Part shown: one piece after another, positions 7,617 through 14,890 of the stretch | Numbering within the stretch: position 1 is the stretch's first letter | How the letters are laid out: every line of letters starts with the position of its first letter | NCBI GenBank assembly: GCA_016220085.1 | Contig: JACRIN010000074.1 | Span: 1-62,308 of the forward strand | DNA length: 62,308 nt | Origin: Planctomycetota bacterium | Lineage (GTDB): Bacteria > Planctomycetota > UBA1135 > GCA-002686595 | Direction of reading: 5' to 3' | The notes under the pieces: model-generated | The model's input: the letters and a program-made list of their open reading frames with translations, nothing else | Databases searched by the model: none | What the model was told of the DNA's origin: nothing | Made by a program: the position numbers and the translations under genes

Positions 7617-10421
7617 ATGCTGGCCGCCCCTACCCCGCGTCGCGTGCCTTGCGCGGTCGCGCGCGTCGCCGAGCTCGCACGCGTCGGCCTGCTCGTGCGT
7701 GTTGGCGTGCTCGCGCGCGTTGGCCTGCTCGCGCGCGTCGATGCGCTCACGCCGCCCGCGCGCTTTGCATGCCTGGCGGCGCTCGGGCGCCTCAGGGGCC
7801 TGGCGGTGTTCGCGCGCCTTGCGATCCTCTCGGCGCTCGCGCGCTTTGCGAACCTCTCGGCGCTCGCGTGCCTGGGGGCCGCCCCGGCACTTGCGCGCCT
7901 GGGCGTGCTCGCCGTGCTCGCGCTCGCGCCGGCCGGCCTGGGTTGCCGCGCTCCCGAAAGCGGGCCGAGCGCGAACGTCGCGACCACGCTGCCGACGCTC
8001 GAGGACATTTTCTTCCTCCCCGGGCCCCAGGGACGGCCGCCCAGCCTCGAGTCGCTCTCCGCGGACGGACGTTGGGCGTTCGTGCGTTGGACGCCGCTGG
8101 TGACCCAGCCCGACGGTTCCCGCGAGTTCGAGGACGACGACGCGTCGCGGTTCGTGCGCACGGATCGCGCCGTGACCGGCGAGGGCGTCGGCGAGTCCGC
8201 GCGCTCGCTCTTCGCGTTGCTCGCGCCGGAGACCGAGCCCGCCGAGAAAGCGCGCGCGCCACGGCGCGAGTGGAGCAAGCGCGGCCATCGGCTCGCCCTC
8301 GCGCGCGACGCCGAGCTCTGGATCGCCGACGCTCCGAGCGACGCGACCGGCGTCGCGGATTGGCGAGCGCGCCGCCTGTACGTCGATCCGCCGAAAGACG
8401 CCGCGGCGGAGGAGCCGAGGCTCGAGCGCGTCGCGTCGTTGCGCTTCTCCGACGACGATTCCGAGCTCGTCGTCGACAACGGCAAGGAGACGTACGCGTT
8501 CGCGCTCGCGCACGACCTCGAGGCGCTCGCCGAACGGCCGCTCGCCGAGGCGCGCTGTCTGACCGCCGAGCTGGAGCAAGCGACCGGCGACGTCGAGCTC
8601 GCGCGCGACCGCTCGGTCGCGTTCTCCACGCGAGCCGCGTTCGAGCTCGAGGCGAGCGCGGTCGTGCCCGACGGCGACACGGCGCCCGCGGCCGCGCCCC
8701 CGAGCCGCAAGGGCCAGATCCTGTTCGTGCGCGAGCGCCGCGCGGTCGAGCTCGAGGGCTTCGCCGATCTCGCCGAGCGCGAGGACGTCAGCCTCTCGCC
8801 CGACGGCCGGTTCGTGCTCGCGGAAAAGGTCGAGCGCGTCGACGAACCGCCCCGACAACTGATCCCCGACTATCTCTCGACGCGCGTCAGCACGCGCGAC
8901 GCGCGGCGCGACCGAGCCGACGACCGCTTCCCGCCGCGTGAACTGCTCGTGTGGAACACCGCGGACGGCAAGGCGCAACCGCTCGGGCTCGCGGGCGGTC
9001 CGATGCGCATGACCAACCACCTCGGGTGGTCGAAAGATCCCGCGCACGGCGCGCTCTACGTCTTCACGCGCACCAGCGAGGACTGGAAGACGTTCGAGGT
9101 CTGGCGCTGGACCGACGCGGGCCCCGCGTTGCTCTTCAGCGACCACGACGACGCGTGGTACGACGGGCCGTCGGTCGGCGCGCGCTGGAGCGGCGACGGC
9201 ACGCGCGTGATCGTGGGGTCGGAAGCGACGCTGCGCTCGACCACTCCGGGGCGCTGCCAACTGTTCTCGCTCGACCCCGCGACCGGCGTGCTGTGGCAAT
9301 TGACCAACGTGCGCGGCGAGGTCGACGCGTTCGACGTCGCGCGCGACGGCTCGCTAGCGTTCCTCGCGAGCGACGGCGATCCCACGCGGCGCGTGCTCGG
9401 GTATTGCAACGCGGCGATGGTGCGCGGCGACGCGGCGGCGAGCTCGTTCCTCGTCCCGACGCCGCCGGGGTTCCTGAGCGCGCTGTCGCTCGCCGAGGAG
9501 GGCACGCGCGCGACGGTCCGGCGGCACACGCTCGGCCGTCCGGCGGAGCTCTGGTCGGTCGAGCTCTCCGAGCACGCGCGCGCCGTGCAGCTCAGCGACA
9601 CCGCGCCGCGCGCGTTCGTCGCGCAGCCGCGGATCCGTCCCGAGGTCTTCACCGCGACGTCACGCGACGGCTCGCCGGTGTGGAGCCACGTCTACTTGCC
9701 GCGCTCGACGTCGCTCGCCCGCCCCGACCGCGCGCGGCCGTGCGTCGTCTTCATCCACGGCGCGGGCTATCTGCAGAACGTCACCGACTCGATGACCGAG
9801 TACGAGCCGAACCTGGCGTTCCACTCGCGGCTCGCCGAGCAAGGCTACCTCGTCGTCGACGTCGACTACCGCGGCAGCTCCGGCTACGGGCGCCGCTTCC
9901 GCGCGGACGTGCACCTGCGGCTCGGCGAACTCGAGCTGCAAGACCTCCACGCGGTGCTCGACGCGCTCGCGGAACGCGGTGTGATCGACTCCGCGCGCGT
10001 CGGTTGCTACGGCGGCTCGTACGGCGGCTTCTTGACGTTGATGGCGCTCTTCACCGAGCCCGGCAAGTGGCGCTGCGGCGCCGCGCTGCGCTCGGTGACC
10101 GATTGGCGGAGCTACCACCCGTCCTACACGCAGCCGCGCCTCGGCCGGCCGTCGGAGAACGAGGATGTCTACAAGCGCTGCTCGCCGATCGACCTCGCGG
10201 AGGGGCTCTGCGATCCGCTGCTGATCCTCCACGGCATGCAGGACTCCAACGTCTTCGCGCAGGACTCGATCCGGTTGATCGAGCGACTGATCGATCTCGG
10301 GAAGGAGTTCGACGTGATGCTCTACCCGAGCCAAGATCACGCCTTCACCGATGGTCGACACTGGGTCGACGAGTACCGCCGGATCGAGCGTCTGATGAAG
10401 CAACACCTCGGGGAGCCTTGA
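7617..10421 (+). CDS. S9 (prolyl oligopeptidase/acylaminoacyl-type) peptidase with repeat-built lipoprotein signal
   Basis: A 934-residue exported peptidase. The C-terminal alpha/beta-hydrolase domain has the nucleophile Ser801 in GGSYGGF, Asp876 in GMQDSN and His908 in SQDHAF, which is the complete S9 triad. A long beta-propeller region (about residues 120-690) precedes it. The start ATG (7617) follows a TAGCCT box by 8 nt. The N-terminal 110 residues are peculiar: codons 48-110 are seven tandem 9-residue units that end exactly at a lipobox-like AGLGC, giving an oversized lipoprotein signal. An M24 peptidase gene begins 5 nt after the stop. Together they suggest periplasmic peptide degradation; the substrate is unknown. 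Confidence 0.9.
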   Translation: MLAAPTPRRVPCAVARVAELARVGLLVRVGVLARVGLLARVDALTPPARFACLAALGRLRGLAVFARLAILSALARFANLSALACLGAAPALARLGVLAVLALAPAGLGCRAPESGPSANVATTLPTLEDIFFLPGPQGRPPSLESLSADGRWAFVRWTPLVTQPDGSREFEDDDASRFVRTDRAVTGEGVGESARSLFALLAPETEPAEKARAPRREWSKRGHRLALARDAELWIADAPSDATGVADWRARRLYVDPPKDAAAEEPRLERVASLRFSDDDSELVVDNGKETYAFALAHDLEALAERPLAEARCLTAELEQATGDVELARDRSVAFSTRAAFELEASAVVPDGDTAPAAAPPSRKGQILFVRERRAVELEGFADLAEREDVSLSPDGRFVLAEKVERVDEPPRQLIPDYLSTRVSTRDARRDRADDRFPPRELLVWNTADGKAQPLGLAGGPMRMTNHLGWSKDPAHGALYVFTRTSEDWKTFEVWRWTDAGPALLFSDHDDAWYDGPSVGARWSGDGTRVIVGSEATLRSTTPGRCQLFSLDPATGVLWQLTNVRGEVDAFDVARDGSLAFLASDGDPTRRVLGYCNAAMVRGDAAASSFLVPTPPGFLSALSLAEEGTRATVRRHTLGRPAELWSVELSEHARAVQLSDTAPRAFVAQPRIRPEVFTATSRDGSPVWSHVYLPRSTSLARPDRARPCVVFIHGAGYLQNVTDSMTEYEPNLAFHSRLAEQGYLVVDVDYRGSSGYGRRFRADVHLRLGELELQDLHAVLDALAERGVIDSARVGCYGGSYGGFLTLMALFTEPGKWRCGAALRSVTDWRSYHPSYTQPRLGRPSENEDVYKRCSPIDLAEGLCDPLLILHGMQDSNVFAQDSIRLIERLIDLGKEFDVMLYPSQDHAFTDGRHWVDEYRRIERLMKQHLGEP
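7683..7946 (+). repeat. In-frame tandem repeats (18-nt then 27-nt units) inside the S9 peptidase signal region
   Basis: Three 18-nt units (7683-7736) encode VGLLVR, VGVLAR and VGLLAR. After a 21-nt break, seven consecutive 27-nt units (7758-7784, 7785-7811, 7812-7838, 7839-7865, 7866-7892, 7893-7919, 7920-7946) encode variants of A-R-L/F-x-x-L-x-A-L. The last unit ends at the lipobox Cys codon. All units stay in the gene's frame. Confidence 0.8.
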
Positions 10422-10426
10422 AGCCG

Positions 10427-11743
10427 ATGCACGCACGAGACGAGAAGCGACCCGCGCGGCGCGAACTCTTGGCGTACGGCGCCTGCGCGCTCGGCGCGGC
10501 GTCGCTCGCCTGTCACTCCGCGAACGCCACGCGGGAGCGCGCGCTCGCGGCCGACCGAGTTGAAGAGCTCGACGTGCTCTTCGCGGACCTGAAGAGCGGT
10601 GCGCAGGGCGTCGAACCGATCCGGCCCGACGAGCGCGCGGCGCGGCGCAAGCGCGCGGCGGCTTTGTGCGCCGAGTTCGGCGTCGACGCGCTGCTGGTCG
10701 AAGGCGGCGCGACGTTCGCCTATCTGACCGGCATGTCGTGGTGGCCGAGCGAGCGGCTCTTCGCGCTCGTCGTCCTCGCCGACGGCTCGCACTTCTGGGT
10801 CTCGCCCGCGTTCGAAGAGGAGAAAGCGCGGCTGAAGCTGCGTCACGATCCGCTGCTCGGCGAGGACGTGCTCGCGTGGCAAGAGCACGAGTACGCGTGG
10901 AAGCCGCTCGCCGCCGAGCTCGCGCGCCGACGCGTCGAGCGCGTCGCGATCGATCCGGCCGCGCGCTTCTTCGTCGCCGACGGAGTTGCCAACGCGTTCG
11001 GGCGCGAGCGCGTCGTCCTCGGCGACCGCATCGTCGGCAGGTTGCGCGGCGTCAAGGACGAGCACGAGCTCGCGATCCTGCGGCGCGCGAGCGAGCTGAC
11101 GCAAGCGTCGCTGATTGCCGTCGCAAAGCACGTCCGGCCCGGCCAGACCGCGAAGGAGATCAGCGAGCTCGTCCAGCACGCCCACCGACGCGTCGGCTTG
11201 ACCAATCCGTGGGATCTGACGCTGGTCGGCGCGCAGGCTGCCTACCCGCACGGCGAGGACAAGAGCGCGGAGCTCGGCCGCGACCAGTTCGTGCTGATCG
11301 ACACCGGCGGGACTCTGCACGGTTACCAATCGGACACGACGCGCACGTGGTGCCCCGCGGGCAAGCCGCCGGAGCGCGAGGCACGCGCGTGGGCGACCGT
11401 CCGCGACGCGCAGCAGCGCGCGTTCGAGGCGATCCGCCCCGGCGTGCCCTGCGCCGACGTCGATCGCGCGGCGCGCGAGGCGATCGAGCGCGCGGGCTTC
11501 GGCTCGGGCTACCAGGCGCTGACCCATCGGCTCGGCCACGGCATCGGCATGGAGGGCCACGAAGCGCCGTACTTCGACGGCGGCAGCGAGGTGCGGCTCG
11601 AGCCCGGGATGACGCTCTCGAACGAGCCCGGCATCTACGTGCTCGGCGAGTACGGCATCCGTCTGGAGGACATCGTCGTCGCGACCGCGTCGGGCGCCGA
11701 TCACTTCGGCTCCTGGCAGGCGACGCCGATCTCTCCCGCCTGA
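10427..11743 (+). CDS. M24 family metallopeptidase (Xaa-Pro aminopeptidase-like), probable lipoprotein
   Basis: A 438-residue exported aminopeptidase P-like protein. The N-terminus has a twin-arginine-like ARRELLAY followed by a hydrophobic stretch and ASLAC, so it is probably Tat-exported and lipid-anchored. The C-terminal pita-bread domain carries all five metal ligands: two Asp in DTGGTLHGYQSDTTR, His in LGHGIGMEGHE, Glu in SNEPGIYV and Glu in GIRLEDIVV. Residues 80-200 form the creatinase N-terminal domain. It starts 5 nt after the S9 peptidase stop and should be co-transcribed with it, which fits stepwise peptide breakdown outside the cytoplasm. Confidence 0.93.
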   Translation: MHARDEKRPARRELLAYGACALGAASLACHSANATRERALAADRVEELDVLFADLKSGAQGVEPIRPDERAARRKRAAALCAEFGVDALLVEGGATFAYLTGMSWWPSERLFALVVLADGSHFWVSPAFEEEKARLKLRHDPLLGEDVLAWQEHEYAWKPLAAELARRRVERVAIDPAARFFVADGVANAFGRERVVLGDRIVGRLRGVKDEHELAILRRASELTQASLIAVAKHVRPGQTAKEISELVQHAHRRVGLTNPWDLTLVGAQAAYPHGEDKSAELGRDQFVLIDTGGTLHGYQSDTTRTWCPAGKPPEREARAWATVRDAQQRAFEAIRPGVPCADVDRAAREAIERAGFGSGYQALTHRLGHGIGMEGHEAPYFDGGSEVRLEPGMTLSNEPGIYVLGEYGIRLEDIVVATASGADHFGSWQATPISPA

Positions 11744-11775
11744 GGCAGCCGGCGTCCCGCGGAACGGAAACCTCG

Positions 11776-11798
11776 AAGTGCTTGCTCGACGAGCACTT
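11776..11798 (+). terminator. Hairpin after the M24 peptidase gene
   Basis: AAGTGCT (11776-11782) pairs with AGCACTT (11792-11798); an inner alternative TGCTCG/CGAGCA is also possible. No T-run follows, so it is a weak or non-canonical terminator candidate. Confidence 0.35.
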
Positions 11799-11902
11799 AG
11801 CAGCCGTGCAACGCGCGCTGCCGCCAAGTTGCCCACGCGGACCCGTAACCCGGCGGATGCCTGTTCGTCCCCTGCGAACGGCCCGCCGTTCAGGAGCGCC
11901 CG

Positions 11903-12037
11903 ATGAAAAGCACCGCCGGCAGCGCGGTCACGCGCACCCTCGAAGTCGTCTTCCTGGTCCTGCTCCTGGTCGCCGAAGTGACGTTCCTTATGGGCGGCTG
12001 GTGGGCGTGGCTCGCCTACACGCGCACCCACGCATGA
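11903..12037 (+). CDS. Small single-pass membrane protein (44 aa)
   Basis: A short ORF: ATG at 11903 with AGGAG at 11892-11896 (6-nt spacing), TGA at 12035-12037. The product has a polar N-terminus (MKSTAGSAVTRTLE), one long hydrophobic helix (residues 15-30), then GGWWAWLAY and a basic tail. It has good codon usage and is the only coding signal between the M24 gene and the thioredoxin-like gene. I do not recognise it. Tiny membrane proteins of this form often bind and modulate a larger membrane partner, but nothing here names a partner. Confidence 0.55.
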   Translation: MKSTAGSAVTRTLEVVFLVLLLVAEVTFLMGGWWAWLAYTRTHA

Positions 12038-12205
12038 GCGCGCTCGCGAGGCCGAGCGCGGGCGCGACGTTGCGCGCAGCCGCCCCGCCCAGCTCACGCG
12101 GGCCGCTCGGCGCACGCGGCCTGCTCGGCGCATGCTCGTCGGAGAGAGAGCGCGTGGCCGTTCGGCCGAGCCGGTGCGATACTCGCCGCGCTCTCACCGA
12201 TCCCG

Positions 12206-13237
12206 ATGCTTTTCCTCGCCATCTTTCTCTCGTGCTTTCTCACGCCGCAGGGCCAAGTCGGCGGACCGGCTCCGGAACTCGACGCCACGGAGTGGTTCAC
12301 GTCGCGGCCGCTGACGCTCGCCGAGCTGCGCGGTCGCGCGGTGCTCGCGGTCGCGCTGCGCACGTGGTCGGAACCGTGCAAGGGCTTGGCGGCGGAGCTC
12401 TCGTCGCGCGCGGAGTCGGACGCGGCGAAAGGGCTGGTCGTCATCGGGCTCTTCGCCGACGAGGAGCCGGAGGCCATCGAGCGCTGGATCCGCGAGCAAC
12501 GCGCGCGCTTCCCGATCGCGCTGCTCGGCTCGCGTGAGTTCGAACGCGCCGCGGCGCTCGACGGCTTTCCGCACGCGGCGGTGATCGATCCGATCGGGAC
12601 GCTGGTCTACGGCGACGACTACGGGACCGCCTCGGGCGCGCTGAACACCGCGCTCGCCGACGCGCAGAAGCCCGCGAAGCTCGCGCTGAAGCTCGCGCGC
12701 GTGCGCGAACTCGCGCTGGGCTCGGAGCACGAAAAAGCGTGGGCCGCGCTCGCGAAAGCGCCGGAGCTCGCCCCGACCGACGCCGCCGAGGCGGAGCGTT
12801 GGCGCGCCTGGCTCTCCGGCCGCGTGTCCGCGCGGCTCGAACGCGCGAAGCGGCTCGCGGAGAGCGGCGCGCTTCGCGAAGCGGTCGAGACGCTCGACGG
12901 TGTGCTCGCCGCGAAGCCCGCGTACCCGGCCGCGGGCGACGTGCGCGCGTTCCTGGACGGACTCGCGAAGCAGCCGGGCTACCGCGCCGAGTTCGCCGCC
13001 GGCGATGCCTACGCCGAAGCGCGCGCGATCGAGCGCCGCGGCGCGTACCTCGATGCGGTGCGCGCGTATCGCGAGCTCGCGAAGAAGCACGCGAAGCTCC
13101 AGATCGCCAAAGCCGCGACCGCGCGCGCGAGGAGCTTGATCGAGCGCGGGCTCCCCGGGCTCGACTGGACGTGCGAAACCTGCAAGCGCGCGAACAAGGC
13201 TTGTCCGAAGCACCTGGTGCGAATCGAGGACGGATGA
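12206..13237 (+). CDS. Exported thioredoxin-fold (TlpA/AhpC-type) protein with altered active site
   Basis: A 343-residue protein with a short signal sequence (residues 1-18). Residues 20-150 have a thioredoxin-like fold: GGPAPELDATEWF, LRGRAVLAVALRTW, FPHAAVIDPIGTLV. The active-site motif is W54-S-E-P-C58, so the first Cys of CxxC is Ser; it cannot do ordinary dithiol exchange. The remaining part is alpha-helical, TPR-like and Ala-rich. It closes with two C-x2-C-type clusters (WTCETCKRANKACPKH) that could hold a metal. Its stop overlaps the start of the serine-hydrolase gene (ATGA at 13234-13237), so both are translationally coupled. The role is unknown. Confidence 0.75.
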   Translation: MLFLAIFLSCFLTPQGQVGGPAPELDATEWFTSRPLTLAELRGRAVLAVALRTWSEPCKGLAAELSSRAESDAAKGLVVIGLFADEEPEAIERWIREQRARFPIALLGSREFERAAALDGFPHAAVIDPIGTLVYGDDYGTASGALNTALADAQKPAKLALKLARVRELALGSEHEKAWAALAKAPELAPTDAAEAERWRAWLSGRVSARLERAKRLAESGALREAVETLDGVLAAKPAYPAAGDVRAFLDGLAKQPGYRAEFAAGDAYAEARAIERRGAYLDAVRAYRELAKKHAKLQIAKAATARARSLIERGLPGLDWTCETCKRANKACPKHLVRIEDG

Positions 13238-14646
13238 GGCTCGCAATCGCTTGCGTGCTCGCGGCGCAAGCCGGCGCGCCGAGCTCGACGACGTCGGACC
13301 TCGACGCGCCCGAGGTCGTCGACCGCTTCGTCGCGCACGCGATCGCGTGGATCGACGAGAAGCCCGACGCGTCGCTCGCGCTCGTGCGCGAGGCTTTCTC
13401 TGACGAGATGAAAGCGGCGCTGTCCGAGAAGTCGATCGAGAGCACGCTCGCGCTCGCGCGCGACAGCGGCGAAGTCCGCGCGAGCATCATCGACGCCCAG
13501 CGGAGCGACGCGCACCGTTCATGGACGTTCTTGCTCGAACAGGAGCACACGCGCTGGCTCTCGATCGTCTCGCTCGACGCGAGCCAACACGTCAGCGGCT
13601 GGTGGCTGAAGCGCGCGCCTCGGCGCGTCGCCCGCGCGGAGCTCGTGCGCGAGTTCGAGGCGCTCCAGGGCGATTGGGGGCTCTCGGCGACGCTTTACGA
13701 CGCCGAGCACGCGCGCGTCGACGGCGTCGAGCTGGAGCACGGGCGCTCGTTCCTGCCGCTGGGCTCGATTTTCAAGCTGTACGTGCTCGCGGAGCTCGCG
13801 CGTTCGGTCGACGCAGGCGAGCGCACGCTCGAGGACGAACTCGTCGTCGACGAGAAGCGGAAGAGCTTGCCGTCGGGTGAGCTCCAGAACGCCGTCGCGG
13901 GGACCAAGGTGAAGCTGCGCGACGCCGCACGCGCGATGATCCGGATCAGCGACAACACCGCCGCGGATCACCTGCTCTTCCTGCTCGGACGCGAGAAAGT
14001 CGAGGCCGGGCTCGCGCGCTGCTTCCTCTCCGAACCCGCGCGCATGCAGCCGTTCCTCTCGACGCTGGAGATGTTCGCGGCGAAGAGCCTGACCAAAGCC
14101 CAGAACGCGAGAGTCTTCGGCAAGGAGAAGCTCGACGACCTCGCCGTCGCGTGGCGCGACGCGTCGATCGAGGAGCGCCGGGCGTGGCTCGCGAAGCTCG
14201 ACCAACTGCTCGCCGAGGGTGACCCGAAGAAGTCGCGCGACGCGTTCGGCATGCGCTTCGGCCTGACGACGCTCGGCGCGAAGCGTCACCTCGAGATCGA
14301 GTGGTTCGCGAAGCCGCGCGACGTCGTCGCGCTGGTCGCCGCGGCCGAGCGCGGCGAACTCCACTCGGCCGGCGCGTCGAAGCTCTTCCTAGAGTTCTAC
14401 GCCGCGGGCGCGCCGCTCTACCCGATGCCGGGCGTCGTCGCGCAAGGCTACAAGGGCGGCAGCGAGCCGGGCGTCTTCGCACTCTCGACGCGCGTGGTGC
14501 TCGCCGACGGCCGCTCGGTGGTCGCGTGTCTCGTGCGATCCGGCTTCGACGCCATGGACACGAAAGTGCCCGACCGGACGGTCGGGCTCTTGATCGACTG
14601 CATCGGCAACCTGATCGAGGGCGATCCGGTCGCGGCGGAGAAGTAG
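13234..14646 (+). CDS. Exported serine hydrolase, beta-lactamase class A-like
   Basis: A 470-residue protein with a minimal signal peptide and a C-terminal domain of the beta-lactamase2 (PF13354) type. Ser178-x-x-Lys181 is in LGSIFKLYV, Ser239-Asp-Asn241 in RISDNTAADHLL, and Lys407-Gly-Gly in YKGGSEPG; all three class A motifs are intact. The Glu166 omega-loop motif typical of true class A enzymes is not obvious. It may therefore be a penicillin-binding-protein-like peptidase or esterase rather than a resistance enzyme. An N-terminal 140-residue domain resembles the Cpl-like dimerisation region of such proteins. It is coupled to the thioredoxin-like gene upstream. Confidence 0.85.
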   Translation: MRLAIACVLAAQAGAPSSTTSDLDAPEVVDRFVAHAIAWIDEKPDASLALVREAFSDEMKAALSEKSIESTLALARDSGEVRASIIDAQRSDAHRSWTFLLEQEHTRWLSIVSLDASQHVSGWWLKRAPRRVARAELVREFEALQGDWGLSATLYDAEHARVDGVELEHGRSFLPLGSIFKLYVLAELARSVDAGERTLEDELVVDEKRKSLPSGELQNAVAGTKVKLRDAARAMIRISDNTAADHLLFLLGREKVEAGLARCFLSEPARMQPFLSTLEMFAAKSLTKAQNARVFGKEKLDDLAVAWRDASIEERRAWLAKLDQLLAEGDPKKSRDAFGMRFGLTTLGAKRHLEIEWFAKPRDVVALVAAAERGELHSAGASKLFLEFYAAGAPLYPMPGVVAQGYKGGSEPGVFALSTRVVLADGRSVVACLVRSGFDAMDTKVPDRTVGLLIDCIGNLIEGDPVAAEK

Positions 14647-14647
14647 C

Positions 14648-14779
14648 TCAGCCGTTGCGGCCGCGCTTGGGCTTCTTATTGCGGCCCTTGGCGAGCCACT
14701 TGCCGGAGTTCATGCCCATCTTGCGGATGCGCAGGCGGCCGCTGGTGGGGCCCATGACCTTGGTACGTGAACGCGCCAT
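14648..14779 (-). CDS. Very basic 43-aa protein, possible ribosome- or nucleic-acid-associated
   Basis: The ATG at 14779 is preceded by AGGGAG with 6-nt spacing, a good ribosome site. The 43-residue product starts MARSRTKVMGPTSGRLRIRK and ends in an Arg/Lys/Asn/Gly tail. Basic residues make up roughly a third of it and there is almost no acidic residue. This composition is that of small ribosomal proteins such as bTHX or bL37, but I do not recognise the family. The gene stands alone between the convergent serine-hydrolase gene (2 nt away) and the membrane sulfatase-like gene. An unrecognised small ribosomal or RNA-binding protein is the best guess. Confidence 0.6.
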   Translation of the reverse strand: MARSRTKVMGPTSGRLRIRKMGMNSGKWLAKGRNKKPKRGRNG

Positions 14780-14890
14780 TCTTCGCTCCCTGGGGTGCTT
14801 CGAGTCGGAAAGGGCGAAGGTTGTACCGTCCGCGGCCGCTTCCGGCAAGCGCGCAGGCCGCGCGAAGGCCTTGCGGGCCCCGTTCAGAAG

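Noticed and set aside
8951..10426. N-terminal extension of the M24 peptidase ORF
   Set aside because: It lies inside the S9 peptidase gene in another frame; the signal peptide and ATG at 10427 mark the real start.
13234..14646. True class A beta-lactamase (antibiotic resistance)
   Set aside because: The three motifs are present but the omega-loop Glu is not evident and the protein is longer with an extra N-terminal domain, so a resistance call is not supported.
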